DNA of 21,102 bases from a virus, in IMG/VR virus record IMGVR_UViG_3300010148_000158, positions 1 to 21,102 of that record. One strand, given 5' to 3'. The notes beneath the pieces are model-generated. The model did not search any database, was not told the origin of the DNA, and saw nothing but the letters and a program-made list of their open reading frames with translations. This document shows positions 15,494 through 21,102 of the stretch, piece by piece (position 1 is the first letter of the stretch; each line of letters opens with the position of its first letter). The position numbers and the translations under genes were made by a program.

Positions 15494-16069
15494 ATGGCTT
15501 GTGATTTAACACTTGGTAGAAAAGAACCCTGCAAAGATGTTGTAGGTGGCTTAAAAAATGTTTATTTTGTCGATTTTGGTGATTTAGGTACGGTAACCTT
15601 AACAAATGATGAAATAACAAATATGACAGGTAGTTCTGGTAGTTTAACAGCATTTAAGTACGAATTAAAAGGAAATAGTAGCTTTGAACAAGCTATTACT
15701 TCTTCACGTGAAAACGGTACAACTTTTGTTGAACAGACTTTAACTTTAACTTTGAAAAAACTTACTAAAGAAGATAATAAAGAGTTAAAACTGTTGGCTT
15801 ACGGTAGACCCCACGTTGCCGTAGAAGACTATAATGGTAATGTATTTATGATGGGATTAGAACACGGTGCAGAAGTAACAGGTGGTACTATTTCCACAGG
15901 TGCTGCAATGGGTGATTTATCAGGATATACATTAACGATGGCAGCAACAGAACTTGCACCTGCTAACTTTATGGATTCGGATACAAAAGATATAGACTTC
16001 CCATTTAGTGTAGTAGATTATGCAGGATTAGATGGTACAGTAACTATTACTTTAGGAACAAATACTTAA
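15494..16069 (+). CDS. Major tail tube protein
   Basis: 191 residues. The segments KLTKEDNKELKLLAYGRPHV, VEDYNGNVFMMGLEHGAEVT and GYTLTMAATELAPANFMD recall the major tail protein of flavobacterial siphoviruses. The whole protein is beta-rich, as expected for a tube subunit that polymerises around the tape measure. It stands alone between two terminators and, unlike neighbouring blocks, has no ACAAA/TTATTGTAT element upstream; the start context is AAAATATATAGATATG. Expression by read-through past the capsid terminator is therefore possible. Confidence 0.8.
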   Translation: MACDLTLGRKEPCKDVVGGLKNVYFVDFGDLGTVTLTNDEITNMTGSSGSLTAFKYELKGNSSFEQAITSSRENGTTFVEQTLTLTLKKLTKEDNKELKLLAYGRPHVAVEDYNGNVFMMGLEHGAEVTGGTISTGAAMGDLSGYTLTMAATELAPANFMDSDTKDIDFPFSVVDYAGLDGTVTITLGTNT

Positions 16070-16091
16070 TAGGGTTTTCATTTGGTAAATT

Positions 16092-16123
16092 AAGGGGTAG
16101 CCTAACGGTTACCCTTTTTTTTT
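16092..16123 (+). terminator. Intrinsic terminator after the tail tube gene
   Basis: Arm AAGGGGTAGCC (16092-16102), loop TAAC (16103-16106), arm GGTTACCCTTT (16107-16117), with the T-tract continuing to 16123. The core is eight pairs with one G-T, plus three weaker closing pairs. Confidence 0.85.
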
Positions 16124-16132
16124 GTTTTAATA

Positions 16133-16165
16133 ATAACAAATTTCATACTTTTTTATTGTATATAT
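16133..16165 (+). promoter_or_regulatory. Two-box phage promoter candidate, copy C (portal block)
   Basis: ATAACAAA at 16133-16140 (ACAAA from 16136), TTATTGTAT at 16153-16161, ATG at 16166. Spacing 17 and distance 13 are the same as in copies A and B. It follows the terminator at 16092-16123 by about ten bases. Confidence 0.6.
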
Positions 16166-16510
16166 ATGATAGTATTACAAGAAAGTGGATCAGCGCAAAA
16201 TATTGATTTTATACCAAGAGAATTTACTGCAAACGCATCTTATACGGTTAAAATAACAGATGAAACGCAAAACAAAGAAGTGTACAGTCAAGCAACAACA
16301 AGTATATCACAAAACTTATACTTCAATAGGTACAATGCTGTGTTTCCTGTAAAACAAGATATTTATTACACACTTAAAATACTTTCAGGTAGTTCAGTTG
16401 TATTTTTAGATAAAATATACTGTACAAACCAAACAGATTTACCAGCTTACACAATAAACAACGGTGAGTATACTTCTAATGCCACTACAAACGAATTTAT
16501 CACAATATAA
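16166..16510 (+). CDS. Conserved-looking small structural protein of unknown role
   Basis: 114 residues, almost wholly predicted beta: SYTVKITDETQNKEVYSQAT, then YYTLKILSGSSVVFLDKIYC, then TNQTDLPAYTINNGEYTSNA. I recall the CTNQ...YTxNxGEYT pattern from a small protein adjacent to tail and portal genes of Bacteroidetes phages, without a known function. It overlaps the portal ATG (TAATG at 16508-16512), so it is cotranslated with the portal. It could be a tail or neck beta-sandwich. Confidence 0.5.
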   Translation: MIVLQESGSAQNIDFIPREFTANASYTVKITDETQNKEVYSQATTSISQNLYFNRYNAVFPVKQDIYYTLKILSGSSVVFLDKIYCTNQTDLPAYTINNGEYTSNATTNEFITI

Positions 16511-18435
16511 TGGATAACTTACATATAGTAAAATTAGCTTCTTACAACCGCCCTAAAATAAGCGAAGATAAGCAAAAAGAATGGGTCAATTATGGAGAAG
16601 ATAATGATTATTATTCTTACTTAATTAAACTTTATACAGATTCAACTACTAATAACGCAATTATTAACGGAGTTAGTAATATGATATACGGTAAAGGGTT
16701 AGATGCTTTAGATAGCAACACCAAAACAAACGAGTATGCTGCAATGCGATCTATTATAAGCAATGTATGTTTAAAAAAGGTTGTACTAGATTTAAAACTA
16801 TTAGGTGAGGGTTCTTTTCAAGTACTTTACAAAGATAATAAAGTATTTAAAGCCGAGCATTTTCCGCGTCAAACATTACGTGCTGAAAAAATGAATGAAG
16901 ATGGTGAGATAGAAGGGTACTATTATGCGCCAGACTGGACAAAAATAAAGCCAAAAGACAAACCAGAACGTATAGCAGCATTTGGTTTTGGCAACGGAAA
17001 AGAGCCAGAAATTAAAATAATAAAAAAATATGTTAGCGGCTACGATTACTACTGCCCTGTAGATTACCAAGGAGGCTTATCTTATGCTGAGCTTGAAAGC
17101 GAGATCTCTGATTATTTAATTAATGATGTTCAACATGGCTTTAGCGGGACTAAAGTAGTAAACTTTAATAATGGCGTCCCTGATCGCGAGAAACAGATGC
17201 AAGTTAAGAATGATGTAATGTCAAAACTTACAGGCGCAAGAGGTGAAAAAGTAGTAATTGCATTTAACAACAATGCAGAAAGCAAAACAACAGTTGATGA
17301 CATACCATTAAACGATGCACCTCAACATTATGAATATTTATCAAATGAATGTAGTAATAAGTTAATAGTTTCGCATAGGGTGACTTCACCTTTATTATTG
17401 GGTATACGTACCGAAAACAATGGTTTAGGATCAAATGCAGACGAAATAAAAACCGCTGCGCTACTTTTTGACAATATTACTATAAAACCTTATCAAGAAC
17501 TTATATGCGAATGTATAGATGATATATTAGCTGTTAATGGTATTAGTTTAAAACTATATTTTAAAACACTTCAACCGTTAGCATTTATAGAAACAGATAA
17601 TGCAGTAACAGATGAAGTACGTGAAGAAGAAACAGGTGTAAAAAGAGAATTTACTTTAAAAAGCCAAGTAGTAGATAAAGACTTTGCTATTATAGATGAT
17701 AGGTTAGCATATGCAACAAAAGAAATGGCAATAGAAGCTGCTAAAAACATTGGTTGTGAAGGTCATCACGAACACGAATACGAAGGTAAGATATGGTATA
17801 TGCCTTGCGAGCAGCATAAGCAAAGTAATTTAAGTGCTGAAACAGATGATAAAGTATTTGATTTGCTTGATGAGTTTGGTGAAGATGAAGATTTAGAAAA
17901 TTGGGATTTAGTAGATGAACGCAAAGTAGACTATGACCAAGAAGAAGCATTAGATAAAATGGTAGGTTTAGCATCTACAGGTAGTGCAAGATCAAATGCA
18001 AAAAGCGAACAAGATGGTGAAGCAGATAATATGAAGTTTAAAGTACGTTATCAATATGCACCATTAACAGTTTCTGCTAACAGCAGGGAGTTTTGTAGAA
18101 AAATGGTATCAGCTAAAAAGATATACCGTAAAGAAGATATAATGCAAATGAGTAAACAACCTGTTAATGCTGGTTGGGGTAAAGGTGGTGCTGCAACTTA
18201 CGATATTTGGCTCTACAAAGGCGGTGGATCGTGTAGGCATTTTTGGATGCGAAAAACGTATATGGCTAAAGGTGTAAAACCAGATGCTACTAACCCAAAT
18301 GCAGAAATAAGTGTAAATGAAGCAAAGAAAGAAGGTTTTAAACCTGAAACTAATGATGCTAAAGTTGCAAAAAGACCAAGAGATATGAAAAATAGAGGGT
18401 TTATAAAACCTAAAAACTTTACAACACCACGATAG
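16510..18435 (+). CDS. Portal protein with a long C-terminal extension
   Basis: 641 residues. The first ~390 read as a Bacteroidetes-phage portal: VNYGEDNDYYSYLIKLY, IINGVSNMIYGKGLD, LKLLGEGSFQVLYKDNKVF, YCPVDYQGGLSYAELESEIS, and SPLLLGIRTENNGLGSNADE near residue 300. Portals form the dodecameric DNA gate. The remaining ~250 residues hold a His/Cys cluster at 419-436 (HHEHEY ... MPCEQH), an acidic stretch (about 450-495), and a domain at about 508-585 (KVRYQYAPLTVSAN, KIYRKEDIMQMSKQPVNAGW, GGGSCRHFWMRKTY) that looks like a separate fused module. Most portals lack this. The start overlaps the upstream stop. Confidence 0.85.
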   Translation: MDNLHIVKLASYNRPKISEDKQKEWVNYGEDNDYYSYLIKLYTDSTTNNAIINGVSNMIYGKGLDALDSNTKTNEYAAMRSIISNVCLKKVVLDLKLLGEGSFQVLYKDNKVFKAEHFPRQTLRAEKMNEDGEIEGYYYAPDWTKIKPKDKPERIAAFGFGNGKEPEIKIIKKYVSGYDYYCPVDYQGGLSYAELESEISDYLINDVQHGFSGTKVVNFNNGVPDREKQMQVKNDVMSKLTGARGEKVVIAFNNNAESKTTVDDIPLNDAPQHYEYLSNECSNKLIVSHRVTSPLLLGIRTENNGLGSNADEIKTAALLFDNITIKPYQELICECIDDILAVNGISLKLYFKTLQPLAFIETDNAVTDEVREEETGVKREFTLKSQVVDKDFAIIDDRLAYATKEMAIEAAKNIGCEGHHEHEYEGKIWYMPCEQHKQSNLSAETDDKVFDLLDEFGEDEDLENWDLVDERKVDYDQEEALDKMVGLASTGSARSNAKSEQDGEADNMKFKVRYQYAPLTVSANSREFCRKMVSAKKIYRKEDIMQMSKQPVNAGWGKGGAATYDIWLYKGGGSCRHFWMRKTYMAKGVKPDATNPNAEISVNEAKKEGFKPETNDAKVAKRPRDMKNRGFIKPKNFTTPR

Positions 18436-18437
18436 TT

Positions 18438-18941
18438 ATGGCTGAAGCATTATTTGTTACTCGTAAAGATATTGTAAAATACACTAATGTATCAGGAGGT
18501 GTAGATACTGATAAGTTTATACAATATGTTAAGATTGCACAAAATATACATATACAAAATTATATAGGTACAAAGCTATATGATAAAATAAGTACAGATA
18601 TCATAGCTGGTAATTTAACAGGACATTATGCAACATTAGTAGAAAACCATATAAAGCCTTGTTTAGTACATTGGGCAATGGTTGAGTATTTACCATTTGC
18701 TGCTTACACGGTATCTAATAAAGGTGTTTATAAGCATAGTAGTGAAAACGCTGAAAACGTATCTAAAACAGAAGTAGATTTTTTAATAGAAAAAGAACGT
18801 ACAACAGCACAATACTATACTGATAGAATGATAGAACATTTTAGTTTTTATGCAGCAGAGAGATATGCTGAATACTACACTAATAATAACGATAACGTAT
18901 ATCCGGATAAGGATGCTAATTTTTCTGGTTGGGTTTTATGA
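18438..18941 (+). CDS. Head-tail connector (head completion) protein
   Basis: 167 residues, helical. HIQNYIGTKLYDKISTDI, LTGHYATLVENHIKPCLVHW, AMVEYLPFAAYTVSNKGVYK and SKTEVDFLIEKERTTAQYYT are the order I recall from the DUF6712-type connector family in Bacteroidetes phages, which sits beside the portal. It begins two bases after the portal stop. Such proteins form the ring beneath the portal and create the docking site for the tail. The stop overlaps the ATG of a 30-residue ORF (ATGA at 18938-18941). Confidence 0.75.
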   Translation: MAEALFVTRKDIVKYTNVSGGVDTDKFIQYVKIAQNIHIQNYIGTKLYDKISTDIIAGNLTGHYATLVENHIKPCLVHWAMVEYLPFAAYTVSNKGVYKHSSENAENVSKTEVDFLIEKERTTAQYYTDRMIEHFSFYAAERYAEYYTNNNDNVYPDKDANFSGWVL

Positions 18942-19030
18942 TTAAAAGGACTTATAAACCAAAACAACATAATATAGTTAAGTTAAAAAACTATTTAAAA
19001 AGGATGTATAACAAAAAAGTAAAAAAGTAA
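18938..19030 (+). CDS. Very small basic ORF, 30 residues
   Basis: ATG 18938 overlaps the connector stop as ATGA, and TAA lies at 19028-19030. Twelve of the 30 residues are Lys or Arg (for example KLKNYLKRMYNKKVKK), so the product would be highly basic and helical, possibly nucleic-acid or membrane binding. The ATGA junction is the same coupling used by real genes in this window. Against it: a Lys-rich reading is easy to obtain from A-rich DNA, and its 3' end overlaps the promoter-like element at 19008. Confidence 0.35.
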   Translation: MIKRTYKPKQHNIVKLKNYLKRMYNKKVKK

Positions 19031-19040
19031 TTATATATAC
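19008..19040 (+). promoter_or_regulatory. Two-box phage promoter candidate, copy E (tail-fibre block)
   Basis: ATAACAAA at 19008-19015 (ACAAA from 19011) and TAATTATAT at 19028-19036, spacing 17; ATG at 19041, distance 13. The second box matches the A-C form at seven of nine positions. Confidence 0.45.
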
Positions 19041-19247
19041 ATGGCTAATAATATAAATTGGGGCAAAGTTTATTGTAATATGGAAACTAATTCTGCTTGG
19101 GGAGCGGATGAAGCATATACAACTGAATTTATACCTGATTTTTCTGCTCCAAGTTGTTGGACTTTAGTACCTGCTTTTACAGCGGATACAACATTATACA
19201 AAGCAGATACAACATTATTTACAGCAGATGCAACACAAATAACATAA
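19041..19247 (+). CDS. Small tail-associated protein with a heptad repeat end
   Basis: 68 residues. The N-terminus INWGKVYCNMETNSAWGADE is, as I recall, of a type seen in small proteins near tail-fibre genes of flavobacterial phages. The C-terminus contains three copies of a seven-residue unit (FTADTTL, YKADTTL, FTADATQ), encoded by a 21-base tandem repeat. It is the first gene of the last block and lies ten bases before a tail-fibre-like gene. The role is unknown; a fibre or tail accessory role is inferred from position. Confidence 0.5.
   Translation: MANNINWGKVYCNMETNSAWGADEAYTTEFIPDFSAPSCWTLVPAFTADTTLYKADTTLFTADATQIT
19176..19238 (+). repeat. Three-copy 21-base in-frame tandem repeat
   Basis: Units at 19176-19196, 19197-19217 and 19218-19238 each encode [FY]-[TK]-A-D-[TA]-T-[LQ]. 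The units are imperfect copies sharing GC(A/G)GATACAACATTA-like cores. They lie at the 3' end of the 68-residue ORF. Confidence 0.8.
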
Positions 19248-19256
19248 TATAAAAAA

Positions 19257-19826
19257 ATGGCTAAACAAACAATTAATATAGGAACTACTGCAAATGATGG
19301 TACAGGCTCAACGCTACGAGATGCCTTTGATATTTGTAACGACAACTTTACAGAATTATATTCTGATGATGCAGGAGATGTAGGTAGTATAACAGCAACA
19401 GCACCAATAGCAAGAGATTCAGCAACAGGAGCAGTAACAATATCTCTTTTAGATGATGGAGTTACACACGCTAAATTAGAACCAAGATATACAGGCACAG
19501 CAACAATTACAGCAACAAGTGGTGCAACAAGTGTTGATTGGTCTACTGCAACTGTTTTTAAAATGCAATCAGCTTGTACAGGTGCAAAAGAATTTGATTT
19601 TACAAATTACAAACTTGGTCAAGTTATTACTATACACAACCTAACAGGTGCATATACTTTGACTTTAGATTCAGATGCAGGAACAAGTGAAACCTTTAAT
19701 AAATTAGGTGCTAAAGATTACGATGGAAGCACAACAAATGCTTTAATGGTAGAATGTATAGATGATTCAGCAAATGCAATTTTTAATTACTCAATTTTAA
19801 CTTATACAAGTGATCCAACACCATAA
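19257..19826 (+). CDS. Tail-fibre-type protein
   Basis: 189 residues. The N-terminus INIGTTANDGTGSTLRDAFD followed by ICNDNFTELY is the widespread NDGTGDxLRxAFxKxNxNFxELY motif that begins many phage tail-fibre and baseplate proteins. The middle is a short Ala/Thr-rich shaft (TAPIARDSATGAVTISL) and the C-terminal half a beta domain (VITIHNLTGAYTLTLDSDAG). It would attach to the tail and present a short beta-rich head. Neighbours on both sides are also small fibre-region genes. Length is short for a full fibre, so it may be a fibre base joined by the downstream adhesin. Confidence 0.7.
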   Translation: MAKQTINIGTTANDGTGSTLRDAFDICNDNFTELYSDDAGDVGSITATAPIARDSATGAVTISLLDDGVTHAKLEPRYTGTATITATSGATSVDWSTATVFKMQSACTGAKEFDFTNYKLGQVITIHNLTGAYTLTLDSDAGTSETFNKLGAKDYDGSTTNALMVECIDDSANAIFNYSILTYTSDPTP

Positions 19827-19830
19827 TGAT

Positions 19831-20289
19831 ATGAAAGCAATAAAAGTAGGAAACGATATAAAAGTTTATAGCAATTTAAAATCTTATGGAGGTGCTATAG
19901 GTTTACAATATTCAAGTGATAGTGATTTAGAAGCTATGGGATTTTATGATGTGATTACCCCTTCTATAAATCCTTCTCAAGAATTAGGTGCTATAGAATG
20001 GGATGCAGAAAATAATGTTTTTACATATCCTGTAGTAAATAAAACCTATTCACAAACAGTTGCTGAACTTAAAACACAAAAAATAGAAAACTTAAAAGCT
20101 ATTTACGGAAGTAAGTTAGGCAAAACTGATTGGTATGTTGTAAGAGCAGCAGAAGGTGGTACAGCAATACCAAGTGATATAGCTACAGAAAGAAGTAATT
20201 TAAGAACAGAGTGTGCGAGTAAGGAAGCAGAAATAAATGCTTTAAGTACAAAGGCATCTATTATAGATTATCAATTACCAACTATATAA
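19831..20289 (+). CDS. Tail-fibre assembly / chaperone-like protein
   Basis: 152 residues from the ATG at 19831. An in-frame GTG at 19810 would add seven residues (including IQHH) that overlap the previous gene; the ATG four bases after the TAA at 19824-19826 is preferred because it begins a clean strand (KAIKVGNDIKVYSNL). The C-terminal half (LKTQKIENLKAIYGSKLGKT, DWYVVRAAEGGTAIPSDIAT, ERSNLR...) resembles the K-x-x-x-L...TDWYVxR...IPxxI...R pattern of tail-fibre assembly proteins and fibre-adjacent proteins. It is followed at once by a large adhesin-like gene (TAATG at 20287-20291), as expected for an assembly partner. Confidence 0.5.
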   Translation: MKAIKVGNDIKVYSNLKSYGGAIGLQYSSDSDLEAMGFYDVITPSINPSQELGAIEWDAENNVFTYPVVNKTYSQTVAELKTQKIENLKAIYGSKLGKTDWYVVRAAEGGTAIPSDIATERSNLRTECASKEAEINALSTKASIIDYQLPTI

Positions 20290-21102
20290 TGAGTTTAGGA
20301 AAAAAGAAAATGCTTTCGCAAGGTGGAGCAGCAGCACCTGTAGGAACTGATAATTTTAATACTGTTTTATATACAGGTAATGGTGGAACACAGTCAATTA
20401 CAGGTGTAGGATTCCAACCAGATTTTGTTTGGGGTAAAACAAGAAATGCAGCACAAGGTGGATTTTTTGTGGATTCAGTTAGAGGTAGAAACAGCAGTCT
20501 ATTACCTTATAGCAATAGTGCAAACAATCCTAATTCTTCAGCCTCAAATGACCTTGTAAGTTTTGATTCTGATGGCTTTACAGTTGGTCCTGTAGAGCAA
20601 ACTTTTTTAAATAGCGCACATAATCAAGTTGCTTGGTGTTGGAAAGCAGGAGGTGCTCCTACAGCTACAAATTCAGCAGGGGCAGGTAATGTTCCGACTT
20701 CTGGAAGTGTTATGATAGATGGAGTTTCCTCTTCAGCAGCTGTGGCAGGTAATGTAGAAGCTAAAAAAATGTCTGTTAATACTAACGCTCAATTCTCAAT
20801 AGTAAAATTTACAAGTCAAGCAGGTGCAACGAACCAAGTGCCTCACGGACTAAATGGAGTTCCTGATTTATTTATTTTTAAAAGAACTGATAGTACAGAG
20901 AGTTGGTGGGCATATACCACAGTAATTGATGGAAGTTTAGATTATTTTTCATTGAATACTGATGCTACGAAGAGCGATGCATCGGAAACAGCACCAACAG
21001 CTACAACTGTATATCAACCTACATCTTCATCAGGTAGAGATTATATTCTTTACTCCTTCAAAAGCGTAGATGGTTATCAGAAGATAGGGAGTTATACAGG
21101 AA
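20289..21102 (+). CDS. Tail-fibre/adhesin protein of the marine-phage DUF7483 type (partial)
   Basis: ATG at 20289, overlapping the preceding TAA, and open to the window edge (271 full codons). VLYTGNGGTQSITGVGFQPD, FVWGKTRNA, SFDSDGFTVG, VAWCWKAGGAPTATNSAGAG and PTSGSVMIDGVSSSAA recall a family very common in marine phage tail fibres. A second copy follows: FSIVKFTSQAG, VPHGLNGVPDLFIFKRTDS and ILYSFKSVDGYQKIGSYTG repeat the order of the first unit. It is expected to be a receptor-binding, lectin-like beta-sandwich repeat protein. Local base composition is more GC-rich than the rest of the window (20641-20760 about 48% by hand count), which may mark a recently exchanged module. The C-terminus lies beyond the window. 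Confidence 0.8.
   Translation, partial: MSLGKKKMLSQGGAAAPVGTDNFNTVLYTGNGGTQSITGVGFQPDFVWGKTRNAAQGGFFVDSVRGRNSSLLPYSNSANNPNSSASNDLVSFDSDGFTVGPVEQTFLNSAHNQVAWCWKAGGAPTATNSAGAGNVPTSGSVMIDGVSSSAAVAGNVEAKKMSVNTNAQFSIVKFTSQAGATNQVPHGLNGVPDLFIFKRTDSTESWWAYTTVIDGSLDYFSLNTDATKSDASETAPTATTVYQPTSSSGRDYILYSFKSVDGYQKIGSYTG

Noticed and set aside
19810-19830. GTG start for the gene ending at 20289
   Set aside because: It overlaps the previous gene and adds residues without strand or domain character; the ATG at 19831, just after the upstream stop, gives a better N-terminus.
1-21102. tRNA genes, CRISPR arrays, insertion sequences, integrase or attachment sites
   Set aside because: No cloverleaf-like GC-rich segment, regularly spaced direct repeat array, transposase-like or integrase-like protein was seen on reading both strands. 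This is a by-eye reading only.

Overview
The window is a stretch of a tailed-phage (or prophage) genome from a member of the Bacteroidetes, most likely a marine flavobacterium. The sequence is AT-rich, every supported gene lies on the + strand, genes are packed with ATGA or TAATG junctions, and there are A/T-rich start contexts instead of Shine-Dalgarno sites. The structural proteins resemble families I associate with flavobacterial phages. No integrase, tRNA, CRISPR array or insertion sequence was seen. No sheath-like protein was seen, so a siphovirus-like (non-contractile tail) virion is the best guess.

Layout. 1-81: end of an unidentified gene. 124-1537: terminase small and large subunits. 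1551-2282: a small cassette of three unknown genes with its own flavobacterial-type promoter, an internal terminator and a closing terminator. 2320-12015: tail block (a frameshifting gene proposed as tail chaperone, two head-tail or tail-completion proteins, a beta-rich repeat protein, two tail-tip/baseplate-like proteins including a 1277-residue one, a 46-residue ORF, and a tape-measure-like protein). 12045-13413: XkdF-like protease with an extra C-terminal domain, and a Cys/His-rich protein. 13452-15418: scaffold-like protein, decoration-like protein and major capsid protein, closed by a strong terminator. 15494-16069: major tail tube protein, again followed by a terminator. 16166-19030: small conserved protein, portal, head-tail connector and a 30-residue basic ORF. 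19041 to the end: tail-fibre-type genes, the last of them running off the window.

Two observations stand out. First, a two-box element (ACAAA, 12 bases, TTATTGTAT or a near match, then usually 4 bases and ATG) sits in front of five gene blocks with the same 17-base box-to-box spacing; in four of the five it reads ATAACAAA. A sixth, variant copy lies upstream of the terminase genes. It looks like a phage-specific promoter that would produce leaderless or nearly leaderless mRNAs and would divide the virion genes into transcription units. Second, the gene at 2320 contains a nine-T slippery run, and the -1 frame beyond it encodes a convincing protein that has no start codon of its own and ends in an ATGA overlap with the next gene. 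This is the arrangement of a G/GT-type tail assembly chaperone, but with an unusually long dual-coding overlap of about 190 bases.
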